A stretch of 64,000 nt of DNA, from positions 248,001 to 312,000 of the forward strand of contig JACTMY010000014.1 of NCBI GenBank assembly GCA_014584395.1, written 5' to 3'. The translations under genes were made by a program, and so were the position numbers. Shown here one piece after another: positions 36,551 to 46,261 of this stretch. The notes under the pieces were generated by a model. That model saw only the letters and a list, made by a program, of their open reading frames with translations. It searched no databases and was not told where the DNA came from. The DNA is from Planctomycetota bacterium. GTDB lineage: Bacteria; Planctomycetota; Planctomycetia; Gemmatales; HRBIN36. How positions within the stretch are numbered: position 1 is the stretch's first letter; each line of letters starts with the position of its first letter.

Positions 36551-38251
36551 CTAAGTCGAACCGTTGGCATTGGGAGCCTTCTCAATCAGCCATTCACCCA
36601 ATGTGAGCGCGTCCAAGTCGCTCCGCTTAAGCGTGTCCACGGCGATTTCCGGCGTGCCGACAATGGGGAAGCCATGCAGGTTGAAGCTCGTATTCAATAG
36701 GCCGCCCACACCGGTTCGATCTCGAAAGGAACGCAGCAAGTCGCGATAACTGGGGTTCAGTTCGTTGACGACCTGAGGCCGGATAGTCAAATCAAACGGA
36801 TGCACCCCCGCGATTAGTCGATCCGCGCCTTCGGGCGTGGTGTCGAACGCTTCGATCATCCAAAAGGGCCACGGCGTCAACCCCCGAATGTATTTCGACG
36901 CATCCTCCTCCAATACGGACGCGGCAAACGGCATCCAAAAATCACGCTGTTTGATCGCAAAATTGAGCTTTCTGATGACGCGCAGGTCTCGAGGATCGGC
37001 CAAGATGCTGCGATTGCCCAAGGCGCGCGGCCCCATTTCCTCACGTCCGTTGAATCGACCGATGATCCGACCCTCCGCGAGCAGCTTAGCCGATTCCTGA
37101 GCAGGGTGCTGCATGCGGCGATAGGGCAAACTCGATTCCTTGGCGGCCTTCTCCAATTCCGCATCTTTGAATTCGAGGCCGAGATACATGTCCCGCGGAA
37201 GCTCCCAGGTGATGGATTGTTTCCGCTCGTGGCAAAGGTGGACGTAGCCGTTGAGTGCGGCCCCGAGAGGCGTGCCGCCGTCGTCGCTCGCCGGGTAGAC
37301 ATATAAAGCATCGACCTCGGGCAACTCGCGGATCAGCTTATTCGCCTTGACGTTGAGAAAGGCGCCGCCCGCAGCACAGACGCGGCGAATGCCTGTGGCT
37401 TGAATGGCGTTTTTCACCCATTGCATCACCAGTTCCTCAAACACCAACTGACAAGCAGCGGCCACGTTGTCGAAACGCTGGTTGTAGAGGCGGTGGAAGA
37501 AATACCGCTGCATGCTGCCGCCAACCCGGTTCGTGCGGTTGCGAAAGTGCAAGCCATCCACGCGAAAGGCCCGGCGCAGCACGTCGGCGCAATACTCCGG
37601 CTGGCCGTAAGGGGCCATGCCCATGACCTTGTACTCATGCTCATAGGGTTTAAGGCCAAGATGTGCGGTGATGGCCGAGTACATCCACGCCGCGATGCTG
37701 TGGAATTTAGGGGTTTGCGAAATAACCCGCATTTGATCCCCTTCCCCCACGCAGACGGTGGCACACAAGCCATCCCCAGCTCCATCGAGGGTCAGCACCG
37801 TGGCGGACTCCGTCCAGGGCCGATGATAATAAGCCGTGGCCGCGTGACAGAGATGATGATCGAACGGGATGACCGGTTTATCGCCCATGCCCATGTCCGC
37901 CAGACAGGCCATCAACTCCTTCCGCTTGCGCCATTTCTGCAACAGCCACCGGCCCCAATGCGTGGCGGTTTCCGTGCGACCGATCCACCACAAAAGTTGC
38001 AAGACCGAGTGAATGGGCTTGTATTCACGAGAGGGGACGGTGGTTCGAATAAGCCCGCTCAGGGCCACCAAATCCACGTCCTTGGGGGACAACCCGGAGC
38101 GATCGAACAGTGCTTTGAGGGATTGCTCGGGCACGCCGGCGTAATTTTTCACATTACGCCGCCGTTCCTCGGAACTGCAAAGAATCACCTTGCCATCTTG
38201 AAACAGGGCCGCCCCTGCATCGTGTCCGTCATGTACGCCTAGGACAATCAT
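36551..38251 (-). CDS. NodU/CmcH-family carbamoyltransferase (first copy, divergent subtype)
   Basis: A 566-residue O-carbamoyltransferase-like protein. The N-terminal actin-like domain starts I-V-L-G-V-H-D-G-H-D-A-G-A-A-L-F and has the His-rich D-H-H-L-C-H-A-A-T-A-Y-Y near residue 125, where the YrdC-like/TobZ enzymes bind metal and carbamoyl donor. Further motifs are G-G-A-F-L-N-V-K-A-N near 302, G-R-E-E-M-G-P-R-A-L-G-N-R-S-I near 400 and the C-terminal L-L-N-T-S-F-N-L-H-G-F-P-I-V-G-T. It probably moves carbamoyl from carbamoyl phosphate (via carbamoyl-AMP) to a sugar hydroxyl. It differs from the other two copies in length and motifs, so its acceptor may differ. ATG at 38251 matches the family N-terminus. 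Last gene of the glycan cluster. Confidence 0.9.
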   Translation of the reverse strand: MIVLGVHDGHDAGAALFQDGKVILCSSEERRRNVKNYAGVPEQSLKALFDRSGLSPKDVDLVALSGLIRTTVPSREYKPIHSVLQLLWWIGRTETATHWGRWLLQKWRKRKELMACLADMGMGDKPVIPFDHHLCHAATAYYHRPWTESATVLTLDGAGDGLCATVCVGEGDQMRVISQTPKFHSIAAWMYSAITAHLGLKPYEHEYKVMGMAPYGQPEYCADVLRRAFRVDGLHFRNRTNRVGGSMQRYFFHRLYNQRFDNVAAACQLVFEELVMQWVKNAIQATGIRRVCAAGGAFLNVKANKLIRELPEVDALYVYPASDDGGTPLGAALNGYVHLCHERKQSITWELPRDMYLGLEFKDAELEKAAKESSLPYRRMQHPAQESAKLLAEGRIIGRFNGREEMGPRALGNRSILADPRDLRVIRKLNFAIKQRDFWMPFAASVLEEDASKYIRGLTPWPFWMIEAFDTTPEGADRLIAGVHPFDLTIRPQVVNELNPSYRDLLRSFRDRTGVGGLLNTSFNLHGFPIVGTPEIAVDTLKRSDLDALTLGEWLIEKAPNANGST

Positions 38252-38304
38252 GACCTGAATGGTCCTCGATTGGAATTTGGGGATCAGGTTGGATCCATGT
38301 GGAA

Positions 38305-39393
38305 TTATGCGTTCGCTTTCAAACTGGCATGCATCGCCGCCAACCAACGCTCAACGCCCGTCATCAAGGAATGAGTGTTCGCAATGTCTCGCGCTCGGCT
38401 GCTCATGGCGGCATACGTTTCAGAATCGACGTTGATCGCTGCCTGTAAACCTTCTTCCATGGCTCGTGCCGATCCCGCCTGGACAATCCAGCCATTCTGG
38501 CCTGACTCAATGAGATCGATCGCGGCACCCATGCGATCCGTCGCTATCACGGGCAAGCCCGCAGCCAGGCCTTCGGGCACCACCATGGCCCAACCATCGT
38601 AGCGGGAGGGAGCACAAAGCACGTCAGCCTGGGCGTAAAAGCGCGGCAAGTCATCCCACTGTTGGAAACCGTGAAAGTGGACACGGTTCGAAAACGCAGC
38701 CAACTGTTTCTTCAGCGCAGGTTCACACGATCCCGTTCCAACCCAATCGATCGCCAACTCCGGATACCGCGGCAATAATCGAACACATGCTGCCGCGAGC
38801 AAATCCACTCCCTTGCGCGGGATCAGGGAGCCGGAATAAAGAAGCCTTTTGACCTTGCGTGGCTCCCGCGCGGGCGATGCCGCGGTAAAACGATCCAGGT
38901 TGGAAAAGTAGGGGACATTGAAATAGGGCCTCTCGGGTCCAAATTCAGCTTGCCAGGCATCGACCGCCCATTCACCAATTCCCCAGATAGGCCGTCGACT
39001 ACAATGCAGCGCGTTCAGATGCCACTTCCGCCGCCATCGACCGAGCCAACCCCAACCGCTCGCCCCTGGCCGTTCGCCCCAGAAACACCAAGCCTGGCCG
39101 GCACGATGTCTTTGCCGAAGGGCATCAGCGACCCAGGATGGACGATAGTGGGTGAACACCGCCAAGTCGCATTGCTTTAGTTTCTGGAAGGCGACATCCA
39201 AGTTGGCGTCGTTGACGATGTGCGAGGCATGTTGAAGCGGGGATTGCTTCCAATAGCGATCATGCAAGCACAAATGGGTGTAACAAACTTGCAAATCGAC
39301 CTGCCCCGATTGAGACAAGGCATCGAAAAGCTCCACCTGATAGGGAGATGGGTAATTCGTGACCACGACGACGCGAGGCAGCATGGAGTTCAC
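38305..39393 (-). CDS. GT4 family glycosyltransferase
   Basis: A 362-residue GT-B glycosyltransferase. The N-terminal domain opens V-V-V-V-T-N-Y-P-S-P-Y-Q; the C-terminal donor domain has L-L-Y-S-G-S-L-I-P-R-K-G-V-D-L near 192 and the GT4 signature P-S-R-Y-D-G-W-A-M-V-V-P-E-G-L-A-A-G-L-P-V near 276, with the E-x7-E region altered. It transfers a sugar during assembly of the cluster's glycan on the cytoplasmic side. GTG at 39393 overlaps the stop of the upstream gene as GTGA and has AGAGAG four bases upstream; ATG at 39384 is the alternative. Confidence 0.87.
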   Translation of the reverse strand: MNSMLPRVVVVTNYPSPYQVELFDALSQSGQVDLQVCYTHLCLHDRYWKQSPLQHASHIVNDANLDVAFQKLKQCDLAVFTHYRPSWVADALRQRHRAGQAWCFWGERPGASGWGWLGRWRRKWHLNALHCSRRPIWGIGEWAVDAWQAEFGPERPYFNVPYFSNLDRFTAASPAREPRKVKRLLYSGSLIPRKGVDLLAAACVRLLPRYPELAIDWVGTGSCEPALKKQLAAFSNRVHFHGFQQWDDLPRFYAQADVLCAPSRYDGWAMVVPEGLAAGLPVIATDRMGAAIDLIESGQNGWIVQAGSARAMEEGLQAAINVDSETYAAMSSRARDIANTHSLMTGVERWLAAMHASLKANA

Positions 39394-40790
39394 AGAACTC
39401 TCTTGGGCCGATGCAGAAACACCCAATAAAGACCGAGCCAAGCCATCACGGCGTAGCTTTTGATCACTAGGGCATCCATCGTTCTGAGTCCGGTGAATAA
39501 GGCAAACAAGCCCAAGCTGTAGATGACGATCTGGCAATTGGTGCGCTCAGGCGTCAGGAGTTGCGACCAGTAGCGTGCCAACAATCCATAGAAAATCCCC
39601 ATGCCGCAGACGCTGATCCAGCCAAACATCATGTAGCTTTCGCCGACGATGGACATGGTGAAGTTGGTGTATTTAACCCCCAAATAGAGGGGTAAATTGA
39701 ATCCAGGGTCCGTCGGTTTTTCCGGCCAAAAGACGCGGGGAATCGGCTTGAACAAAGCGAATTTGACAGGCCCCCATTCCACATGCGGATGATCCGCGGG
39801 AATAATGTCGATCACTTGAGCCAAGCGCGTAAGGTTGTGATCCACATGAATGTACTCATATGTGGCCGTTTCTTTAAATTCCATGTAGCGCACGCCGAAT
39901 CTTCTGAATTCCAGCATGAGCTGCATGAACATAAGCAGACCGAGAAAGATCACAGCCGCCTGAATCAGCGTCAGGTAATTAATCCTTGGGCGACCGAGCA
40001 CCCAATAGGCAATCGCCGCTCCCAGGACAGTGCCAACTTCATTTCGCGTTCCCGATGAAGCGAGAAACGTGAGAAAGATGAGGGAGAGGACTAATCCCAC
40101 GATGCTATTAACGTCGCTCCACCCTTTTTCTCGGACCAAGATCATGGCCAGGGTTGGAAGCAAATGGCCAAAGTAGATCAAATGCTGGCGAAAGGCTGTC
40201 CAATCGCCGAACTGTCCACGACTCCACACAGCCCTGAAACGCGGTTGGGTCAATTCGTTGAGCATCATTTGAATGCTAAAATCACATGCATGCGCGTAAT
40301 CGAACATGCCGAGAAAGAAGCACACCACCAACGTAAACATAATCGGTCCTGGGTTGATGTGATGCTTTGCCGCCGTGTGAATGAGCCGAATCATTCTCAT
40401 CGGTCGGATCATGCTGGCGGCCCAGAAGCTCGCAGCGAACAGGCCGGTATAAATGAAGGACAGGCGAAACGCTTCCCTCGTGGGAGTGTCGATCGGCTCA
40501 ACGCCTTGCATCGTTTCGGTGAAAAGCCAATAAACCAGCCCAGCGGACATGATGTTTTCGGCTCGAAAAACCGACGCAGGCGAACGCACAGCGGACCAGA
40601 GGGGAGCCACCATCAAGCCGATGGCCATCGCCCATGACGGCGCCATCAAACGGTGGAAATATTCGAAATTGTTGGGGAGCAAGTAAACGGCGACCCCCAT
40701 GCCGGCCAGGCTGCCTACGACCCCCAAAATGGGGTTGATTGGATATTCTTCTTGCATTTGATGCATAGGGAGAGACTCAGCACTCGACAT
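39390..40790 (-). CDS. polytopic membrane protein, Wzy-like polysaccharide polymerase candidate
   Basis: A 466-residue protein with roughly 10-12 hydrophobic segments and a longer extracytoplasmic loop around residues 290-360 containing K-P-I-P-R-V-F-W-P-E-K-P. This P-R-x-x-[WF]-P-x-K-P motif before the last helices is seen in O-antigen polymerase-like (oligosaccharide repeat unit polymerase) proteins. The surrounding glycosyltransferases support a role in joining repeat units or a related export step. Primary sequence does not prove it. The ATG lacks a clear Shine-Dalgarno; 15 bases separate it from the upstream gene's stop. Confidence 0.7.
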   Translation of the reverse strand: MSSAESLPMHQMQEEYPINPILGVVGSLAGMGVAVYLLPNNFEYFHRLMAPSWAMAIGLMVAPLWSAVRSPASVFRAENIMSAGLVYWLFTETMQGVEPIDTPTREAFRLSFIYTGLFAASFWAASMIRPMRMIRLIHTAAKHHINPGPIMFTLVVCFFLGMFDYAHACDFSIQMMLNELTQPRFRAVWSRGQFGDWTAFRQHLIYFGHLLPTLAMILVREKGWSDVNSIVGLVLSLIFLTFLASSGTRNEVGTVLGAAIAYWVLGRPRINYLTLIQAAVIFLGLLMFMQLMLEFRRFGVRYMEFKETATYEYIHVDHNLTRLAQVIDIIPADHPHVEWGPVKFALFKPIPRVFWPEKPTDPGFNLPLYLGVKYTNFTMSIVGESYMMFGWISVCGMGIFYGLLARYWSQLLTPERTNCQIVIYSLGLFALFTGLRTMDALVIKSYAVMAWLGLYWVFLHRPKRVL

Positions 40791-40805
40791 GAAAATGAGG
40801 AACCA

Positions 40806-42047
40806 TCAGAGCTGAACGCATTCGGGTCGGTCACCACGCCCCATGATCCAACGATAAACGGAATCCCACCGCTCGGCCACATGTTTCCACAGGAATCTTT
40901 GCTCGACAAGTCTTCTGCCGCGTTGCCCCATGGCCTCGCGTTCCTGTTGGGTGAGCATCATGAGCTTTTCGAGCCCCTCTGAAAGCGGTCCGGGTTTTGG
41001 TTCCACTTCGATGGCGGCCCCATGGACCGCCCCTTCGGGCAGGTGGCACGTCGTGGTGCATAAAACCGCCAGTCCATGCGACCATGCTTCCAAGATGGCG
41101 ATGGGCATTCCCTCGCTCAAAGAGGGCAGCACATAGGCGGAAGCTGACGTTAAAGCCGCCTGTTTCGCCATGCCGAAGATCGGCCCATGAAAGAGGATGT
41201 CCTCTTGCAATTGAAACTTCTTGACCAATTGTTCCAGCTCATACCGATGGTTGAATTCATCAAACCCGGCCAGGGCCAGCAACCACCGGCCAGTTAATTC
41301 AGGTCGCCGCCGCTTAAGTTGATGCCATCCCACGATCAATTCGACGACTCCCTTGATGGGATGGAGTCGGCTAAGGTAGAGCAGTACCGCGCGGCCTTCG
41401 GGATTGCGATCCGACCATGGAGGCAATTCGGCGGGCATGACGGCAGCTTCCGGCAAATCCACGCCGTTGGGAATGACGCAAATGGGCGACATGATGCCAT
41501 AAGCCCGTATGGCATCCGCTTCAAAAGAGGTAAGTGCATGCAGACATGCCGCGCGGCGAAGGATGCCGCGTTGGAAGAGCCCCGCGAAGAGCCGTTTCTT
41601 CCATGCGGAGCGCCGCAAGGCGTGTTCGTTCAGCATGCCATGCACGGAAACGACATAGGGTTTACCATGCTGCCTGGCCCAGCTTGAACCGATGACCGAG
41701 AGATAAGTCCATAGACCATGGACGTGCAGCACGTCCCCCGCCGCTTGATTCAGTCGTCTCCGCCATTTGGGGGAATAGGCAAATGAACGCGGCGGCCATG
41801 GCCGCAGCAGGTCCAGTTGAAGCGGCTGCCAACGGGCCACGTCTTCTCGAGAGAATCGATCCTCGACGCTGATCACCTGGATCGACCAGTGGCCATTCGC
41901 GGCCAAGACTTGGGCCGTCCGTCTCACGGGGTCCGCCAGGCCGCCGCCTTGGCGTGAAATCGTCGGCGCCAGGAAGACAATCGTGTTTCCGGTCTTCGTC
42001 ATAGTCCGAGATTCATTTTCGGCGTTGGCCGCGGTCAATTTGATCAT
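40806..42047 (-). CDS. GT4 family glycosyltransferase
   Basis: A 413-residue GT-B enzyme. N-terminal domain: F-L-A-P-T-I-S-R-Q-G-G-G-L-A near residue 25, then V-H-G-L-W-T and V-S-V-H-G-M-L. Donor domain: L-Y-L-S-R-L-H-P-I-K-G-V near 232 and P-S-L-S-E-G-M-P-I-A-I-L-E-A-W-S-H-G near 315-335, the classical E-x7-E-type nucleotide-sugar site. It adds a sugar to the growing glycan. ATG at 42047 immediately follows GAAGGG, unusually close; an ATG at 42002 is an alternative start. Confidence 0.9.
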   Translation of the reverse strand: MIKLTAANAENESRTMTKTGNTIVFLAPTISRQGGGLADPVRRTAQVLAANGHWSIQVISVEDRFSREDVARWQPLQLDLLRPWPPRSFAYSPKWRRRLNQAAGDVLHVHGLWTYLSVIGSSWARQHGKPYVVSVHGMLNEHALRRSAWKKRLFAGLFQRGILRRAACLHALTSFEADAIRAYGIMSPICVIPNGVDLPEAAVMPAELPPWSDRNPEGRAVLLYLSRLHPIKGVVELIVGWHQLKRRRPELTGRWLLALAGFDEFNHRYELEQLVKKFQLQEDILFHGPIFGMAKQAALTSASAYVLPSLSEGMPIAILEAWSHGLAVLCTTTCHLPEGAVHGAAIEVEPKPGPLSEGLEKLMMLTQQEREAMGQRGRRLVEQRFLWKHVAERWDSVYRWIMGRGDRPECVQL

Positions 42048-42059
42048 CCCTTCGTTAAC

Positions 42060-42986
42060 TTATCCTTCAGCGATGGAAGGAAGATCGGGGAGAATGTCTT
42101 CAAGGGGCAACGGCCCCTGCTTGCGCAGTTTACGGCTCAGGCGATAGACGGACATAGGCACCGGCTGGCGATCCGCCCCATGCCGCAACATGGCGCTGTA
42201 TCCCCAGCCGACTCCTTTCAGAGAGCTCCAAAAGCCCCCGGAACGAAGGCCAAACCATAAACCCTTGAGCGTCGTTCCCAGACAATGAATGGGAAACCTC
42301 GGCCACGGCACATTGTGCCAGGCAAAGAGGATGTCGTTGCGGCGATACAGCGCGAGCATTCTGCCGACGTGGCGGCGCGGCGATTCATGATGATGAACGG
42401 GGTCCGCGCTACCCAGGCGAACGACCCAGCCTCGAGCAAGCATGCGAATGCTCAAGTCCCCTTCCTCGCCGTATTGGAACCACTGTTCGCGATAACCCCC
42501 CAAGGCCAGGCAGGGAGCACGGCGAACGGCGTAAGCCGCGCCCACAAAGGTCTCGGCCACCATGACTCGAGATGGGTCGGGGCTTTTTTGCCGGACGACC
42601 TGGTCCTTGCGAACGTCGATGTAGGGAATGCCCACGATCCCCACCCGCGGTTCATCGAATTCCGCCAAGGTCTGTTCCACGGTTCGGGGCGAAACGAACT
42701 CCGCATCATCGTCCAGGGAGAAAACGATCTCGGCCTGGGCCAGTTCAACGCCTTGATTGCGCCGCACGGTGGGACCGCGCGAGGCACCGTCGCTGCGAAC
42801 CAGTCGAACGTGAGGAAATGCAGCGGCCACTTTCTCCGGAGTGCCATCGGTCGATCCATCATCCAGCACGATTAGGTCGAGCGGGACGGTTTGCTTCTGG
42901 CACGACTGCAATGCTCGATGCAAATCTTCCCAGCGGTTTTTCGTTGGAATCACCAGGCTTGCGGCAACGGCGGACATGCGATCCAC
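42060..42986 (-). CDS. GT2 family glycosyltransferase
   Basis: A 308-residue GT-A enzyme: S-L-V-I-P-T-K-N-R near residue 12, D-D-G-S-T-D-G-T near 42, R-N-Q-G-V near 77, and the metal site S-L-D-D-D-A-E near 92. A later G-E-E-G-D-L-S-I-R block near 195 supplies the conserved E-D-like base region. Probably a cytoplasmic inverting transferase in the glycan pathway. It sits seven bases downstream of the SGNH hydrolase gene. Confidence 0.9.
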   Translation of the reverse strand: MDRMSAVAASLVIPTKNRWEDLHRALQSCQKQTVPLDLIVLDDGSTDGTPEKVAAAFPHVRLVRSDGASRGPTVRRNQGVELAQAEIVFSLDDDAEFVSPRTVEQTLAEFDEPRVGIVGIPYIDVRKDQVVRQKSPDPSRVMVAETFVGAAYAVRRAPCLALGGYREQWFQYGEEGDLSIRMLARGWVVRLGSADPVHHHESPRRHVGRMLALYRRNDILFAWHNVPWPRFPIHCLGTTLKGLWFGLRSGGFWSSLKGVGWGYSAMLRHGADRQPVPMSVYRLSRKLRKQGPLPLEDILPDLPSIAEG

Positions 42987-42993
42987 TCTAGGG

Positions 42994-44001
42994 CTACTCG
43001 ATCAAGCCGAGTTGCTTAATTTCGATTTGTACGACGTCAGCCAACAACAAGTGGCCAACCGGGGAGTAATGGCAGTCATGCGGCTCGAAAAAAGCACGTT
43101 CCGCTTCCTGACCCATCGACGCCAATTTCGGCAACAAGTCGATCAGTCGAAGTCGCGGGCACTCTGTCTGCAACTCGGAAAAGCGCTGCCAATAGTTGCG
43201 TGCCATTCGCTGCCGAAGGTAGGACACGTAAAAGACCGGAGCGATGAGGAGCGGACGCGGCTGCACCCGCTCATGCAAGCGCAGAATAATGGCGCGCATC
43301 AGTTGCCATGCGGGATGATCTGCACGCGCATACTCTGGAAAGGGTTCCCAGGGCTTGATTTTCGAGACGAAACGCTTGATCATCCCCATGCCGGGCCACT
43401 TGGCGAGGAGGTTCTTCCAGGCTCGTCCGCGCACCATGGCCTCATCGGCGCCTATCCCTTCCCTCGCTGGCAAGCGTTGATCCGGCACGGGAACATTGCG
43501 AAGTTCGAGCCGACCATCGATCAATTCGAAGCGCGGCTTGGGAATGAAGACGGATTGCCCTGTGCTGGGGTCGATGGCAGCCCGCGCGTCCACGACATTC
43601 CGGCGAATGTTTTGCAGAAATGGCATCAGTAGGACCGCGTCGTGTTCGTATCGTTGGCCGATTTCCTGATAGATAAGCAACTGCTGGTCGGTCCCCGTAC
43701 CCTCTAAGCCCAAATTGATGACCTCCAGGGATGGGCAGCGTTTTTCCAATAACTCCGAAAAGCGCTGTTCGTTGCTAACGTACTGTCCCGCGGCATAGGA
43801 ATCGCCTAACACCAACAAGCGTTTGACGCCCGCTGGCTTTTCCAGGGCATATGATCGATTGGAGCGGAGACCGGCCGCGTTAATGCGAAGCGTGTATTGT
43901 CCACCTCCGGGTTGAGGCAGGATCGCCTCATAGTTGGGCACGTATTCGTAGCCAATCAACGGATGATGACGAATATAAGGTTTAACATCCACCACGCTCA
44001 T
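42994..44001 (-). CDS. SGNH/GDSL hydrolase-like protein
   Basis: A 335-residue protein. The nucleophile block is L-L-V-L-G-D-S-Y-A-A-G near residue 65; a G-x-x-G-T-G-T-D-Q block follows near 100; the C-terminal D-C-H-Y-S-P-V-G-H near 310 supplies the Asp-His pair. No signal peptide or membrane helix is visible, so it may act inside the cell or need an unusual route. In polysaccharide loci, SGNH proteins add or remove acyl groups on sugars. It lies six bases after the short SxtJ-like gene, an order seen in carbamoyltransferase loci. Confidence 0.82.
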   Translation of the reverse strand: MSVVDVKPYIRHHPLIGYEYVPNYEAILPQPGGGQYTLRINAAGLRSNRSYALEKPAGVKRLLVLGDSYAAGQYVSNEQRFSELLEKRCPSLEVINLGLEGTGTDQQLLIYQEIGQRYEHDAVLLMPFLQNIRRNVVDARAAIDPSTGQSVFIPKPRFELIDGRLELRNVPVPDQRLPAREGIGADEAMVRGRAWKNLLAKWPGMGMIKRFVSKIKPWEPFPEYARADHPAWQLMRAIILRLHERVQPRPLLIAPVFYVSYLRQRMARNYWQRFSELQTECPRLRLIDLLPKLASMGQEAERAFFEPHDCHYSPVGHLLLADVVQIEIKQLGLIE

Positions 44002-44007
44002 GGTCGA

Positions 44008-44352
44008 TCACCACAAGGTGTAAATTTCGTCGGGTATGTCATCGGTGGTTTGTGCTTTGCCGGCGGGTGCGGATCTTGGCTTGATTGTTGAGAACCATCC
44101 ACTCATGCCGATCAAGATGCGCACGACCCAGTCCGCCACGGGCTGAGGCCGCCCCGCACGGTGGATCGATTCTTGAGGCGATTCCTGTTGGAAGTAATGT
44201 TGCACTTCCTCCACGGGTGCGAGCGGAATCCAAAAGCTGCTTCGACTTGGATGGCGCCGCAGCATTAACGGATCACGCCGCATCAACCATGCCAGGGCGC
44301 GCGTGGGGAAGAGCGTGAACCAATAAATCAGATGAAGCAGAATGGTCATCAT
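44008..44352 (-). CDS. short SxtJ-like membrane protein
   Basis: A 114-residue protein. Residues 4-25 form one membrane helix, followed by R-R-D-P-L and F-W-I-P...E-E-V-Q-H-Y-F-Q-Q. This aligns position by position with the last 50 residues of the full-length SxtJ-like protein at 48850-49263 (G-R-D-P-L, S-Y-W-S-P, I-E-R-Y-F-R-Q). The first two-thirds of SxtJ are missing. Residues 73-114 are an extra tail with a weak hydrophobic stretch and an I-Y-T-L-W end; a distant resemblance to the small DUF5989 proteins of such loci is possible but weak. Function unknown; probably a membrane partner of the adjacent carbamoyltransferase. Confidence 0.7.
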   Translation of the reverse strand: MMTILLHLIYWFTLFPTRALAWLMRRDPLMLRRHPSRSSFWIPLAPVEEVQHYFQQESPQESIHRAGRPQPVADWVVRILIGMSGWFSTIKPRSAPAGKAQTTDDIPDEIYTLW

Positions 44353-44409
44353 GGCGAGTGAGAGAACCTCGTCGAAAATAGCCGCATGAGCCGCTTCTTG
44401 GGCGGTCGA

Positions 44410-46251
44410 TTAATCCAACTGAAACCGCTCACGATAGGCCTTGGCATCAAAGTTCGCCTGAGGCTGATCTTCCTTGAGTAAGGCAATATTTTCCAGAATC
44501 AATACGTCGATGTGGGTGCCCATGAAACAGCGAAAGGCATCCGCGGGAGTGCCGACAATGGGTTCACCGCGAATGTTGAAGCTCGTGTTGATCGCCACGG
44601 GACAACCAGTTTTCTCGTGAAATGCCTTGAGAATGCCATGCAAACGGGGAAAACGCTCTGCATCCACCGTTTGCAATCGGGCGGAATAATCGACGTGGGT
44701 GACGGCGGGGATATCGGATCGACGCACATAAAGTTGTTCCAGGCCCCAGCGTCCCTTCATTTGATCTTGGCTGTCTGCCTGCCGATGACGTTCGCTGACC
44801 GGCGCCGTCAGCAGCATATAAGGACTTTCGGCATGAGCCGGGAAATCGAAAAAATCGCTGGCGTATTCCCGCAGCACGATTGGGGCAAAGGGTCGGAAGG
44901 ATTCGCGAAACTTGATTTTCAAGTTCATGACGTTTTGCATTTGATCCGAGCGGGCGTCGCCGAGAATGGATCGGGCCCCCAAGGCGCGCGGACCAAACTC
45001 CATCCGCCCCTGGAACAGGCCAATCACCTTTTCCTGGGACAACCACTCGGCAATTTTTCGATCCAGTTCCGACACGTCGGCGAAGACTTGATATTTGGCT
45101 CCGGTCTGGTCGAGAAAGGCGCGGATGTCCTGCTCGGAAAACGCTGGCCCCAAAAGTGAGCCGTGCTGGCGATCGCACCCGGTGACCGGGCGTTTTTCTC
45201 CCAAGAGATGGTGCCAAATGATCAAGGCAACGCCAAGAGCCCCACCTGCGTCGCCCGAAGCGGGCTGAATCCAGACATTTTCGAACGGGCCTTCGCGCAG
45301 AATGCGGCCATTGCCAACACAGTTGAGGGCAACGCCGCCGGCCAGAACCAAATGCTTCATGCCGGTCAGGCGATGCAAGTGCCTGGCGCAGCGCAGCATG
45401 ATTTCCTCGCAAGCGGCTTGCACCGACGACGCCAAGTCCATTTCCCGTTGCGTCAACAAGGTCTCCGGCTTGCGCGGCGGACCACCAAAGAGACGATGAA
45501 ACTTGGTGTTGGTCATCGTCGTTCCCTGGCAATAATTGAAGTAGGACATGTCGAGCTGAAACGAGCCATCTTCTTTCAGGTCCATGAGCCGAGTTAATAT
45601 GAGATCCTTGAAGCGCGGCTCACCATAGGGGGCCAACCCCATGACCTTGTACTCCCCCGAATTGACCTTGAAACCTGTGTAGTACGTAAACGCACTGTAA
45701 AGTAGTCCGAGGGAATGGGGGAAGCGCAGTTCATGGGTTAGTGTGACGCGGTTATGCCGGCCGATGCCCATCGTCGCCGTGGACCATTCGCCCACGCCGT
45801 CGAGGGTGAGGATGGCGGCTTCCTCAAAGGGCGATGGGAAGAACGCGCTGGCGGCGTGCGACTCATGATGGTCGCAATAGACCGTGGCGCCTCGATATTG
45901 GTGATTGAGGGCCGCCGCGATGTCTTCCGTGAGGTGCAGTTTTTTCCGCAACCATAGGGGCACGGCTTGCAGATAGGACTTCAAGCCAAACGGCGCGAAG
46001 GCCGCGTAGGTCTCGATCAAGCGAGCAAACTTGGTACGGGGTCGATCATAGAAGCCGACATAGGTTAATTCGCTGGCCTTGATCCCCGCGGCTTGCAAAC
46101 AGAAGTTCACGGCGTGAATTGGGAAGCGATGATCGTGCTTTTTGCGGGTGAAGCGCTCTTCCTGGGCGGCGGCCACGATCTCGCCATCGACGACGAGTGC
46201 CGCCGCGGAGTCGTGATAGTATGCCGAGATGCCTAAAATCGCTTGGGGCAC
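44410..46251 (-). CDS. NodU/CmcH-family carbamoyltransferase (second copy)
   Basis: A 613-residue carbamoyltransferase, closely paralogous to the third copy at 49975-51810. It begins I-L-G-I-S-A-Y-Y-H-D-S-A-A-A-L, then Y-C-D-H-H-E-S-H-A-A-S-A-F-F near residue 125 (metal/carbamoyl site), L-T-L-D-G-V-G-E-W, G-G-V-A-L-N-C-V-G-N-G near 320, R-M-E-F-G-P-R-A-L-G-A-R-S-I near 430 and N-T-S-F-N-I-R-G-E-P-I-V near 560. The start is GTG at 46251, where homology with the paralogue begins; the open frame further upstream lies inside the preceding GT2 gene. Presumed product is a carbamoylated sugar of the cluster's glycan. Confidence 0.92.
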   Translation of the reverse strand: MPQAILGISAYYHDSAAALVVDGEIVAAAQEERFTRKKHDHRFPIHAVNFCLQAAGIKASELTYVGFYDRPRTKFARLIETYAAFAPFGLKSYLQAVPLWLRKKLHLTEDIAAALNHQYRGATVYCDHHESHAASAFFPSPFEEAAILTLDGVGEWSTATMGIGRHNRVTLTHELRFPHSLGLLYSAFTYYTGFKVNSGEYKVMGLAPYGEPRFKDLILTRLMDLKEDGSFQLDMSYFNYCQGTTMTNTKFHRLFGGPPRKPETLLTQREMDLASSVQAACEEIMLRCARHLHRLTGMKHLVLAGGVALNCVGNGRILREGPFENVWIQPASGDAGGALGVALIIWHHLLGEKRPVTGCDRQHGSLLGPAFSEQDIRAFLDQTGAKYQVFADVSELDRKIAEWLSQEKVIGLFQGRMEFGPRALGARSILGDARSDQMQNVMNLKIKFRESFRPFAPIVLREYASDFFDFPAHAESPYMLLTAPVSERHRQADSQDQMKGRWGLEQLYVRRSDIPAVTHVDYSARLQTVDAERFPRLHGILKAFHEKTGCPVAINTSFNIRGEPIVGTPADAFRCFMGTHIDVLILENIALLKEDQPQANFDAKAYRERFQLD

Positions 46252-46261
46252 GTTGACGATC

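Noticed and set aside
36551-38251. Nodulation function suggested by NodU similarity
   Set aside because: The family is broad and covers antibiotic and polysaccharide carbamoylation; no other nod genes are present.
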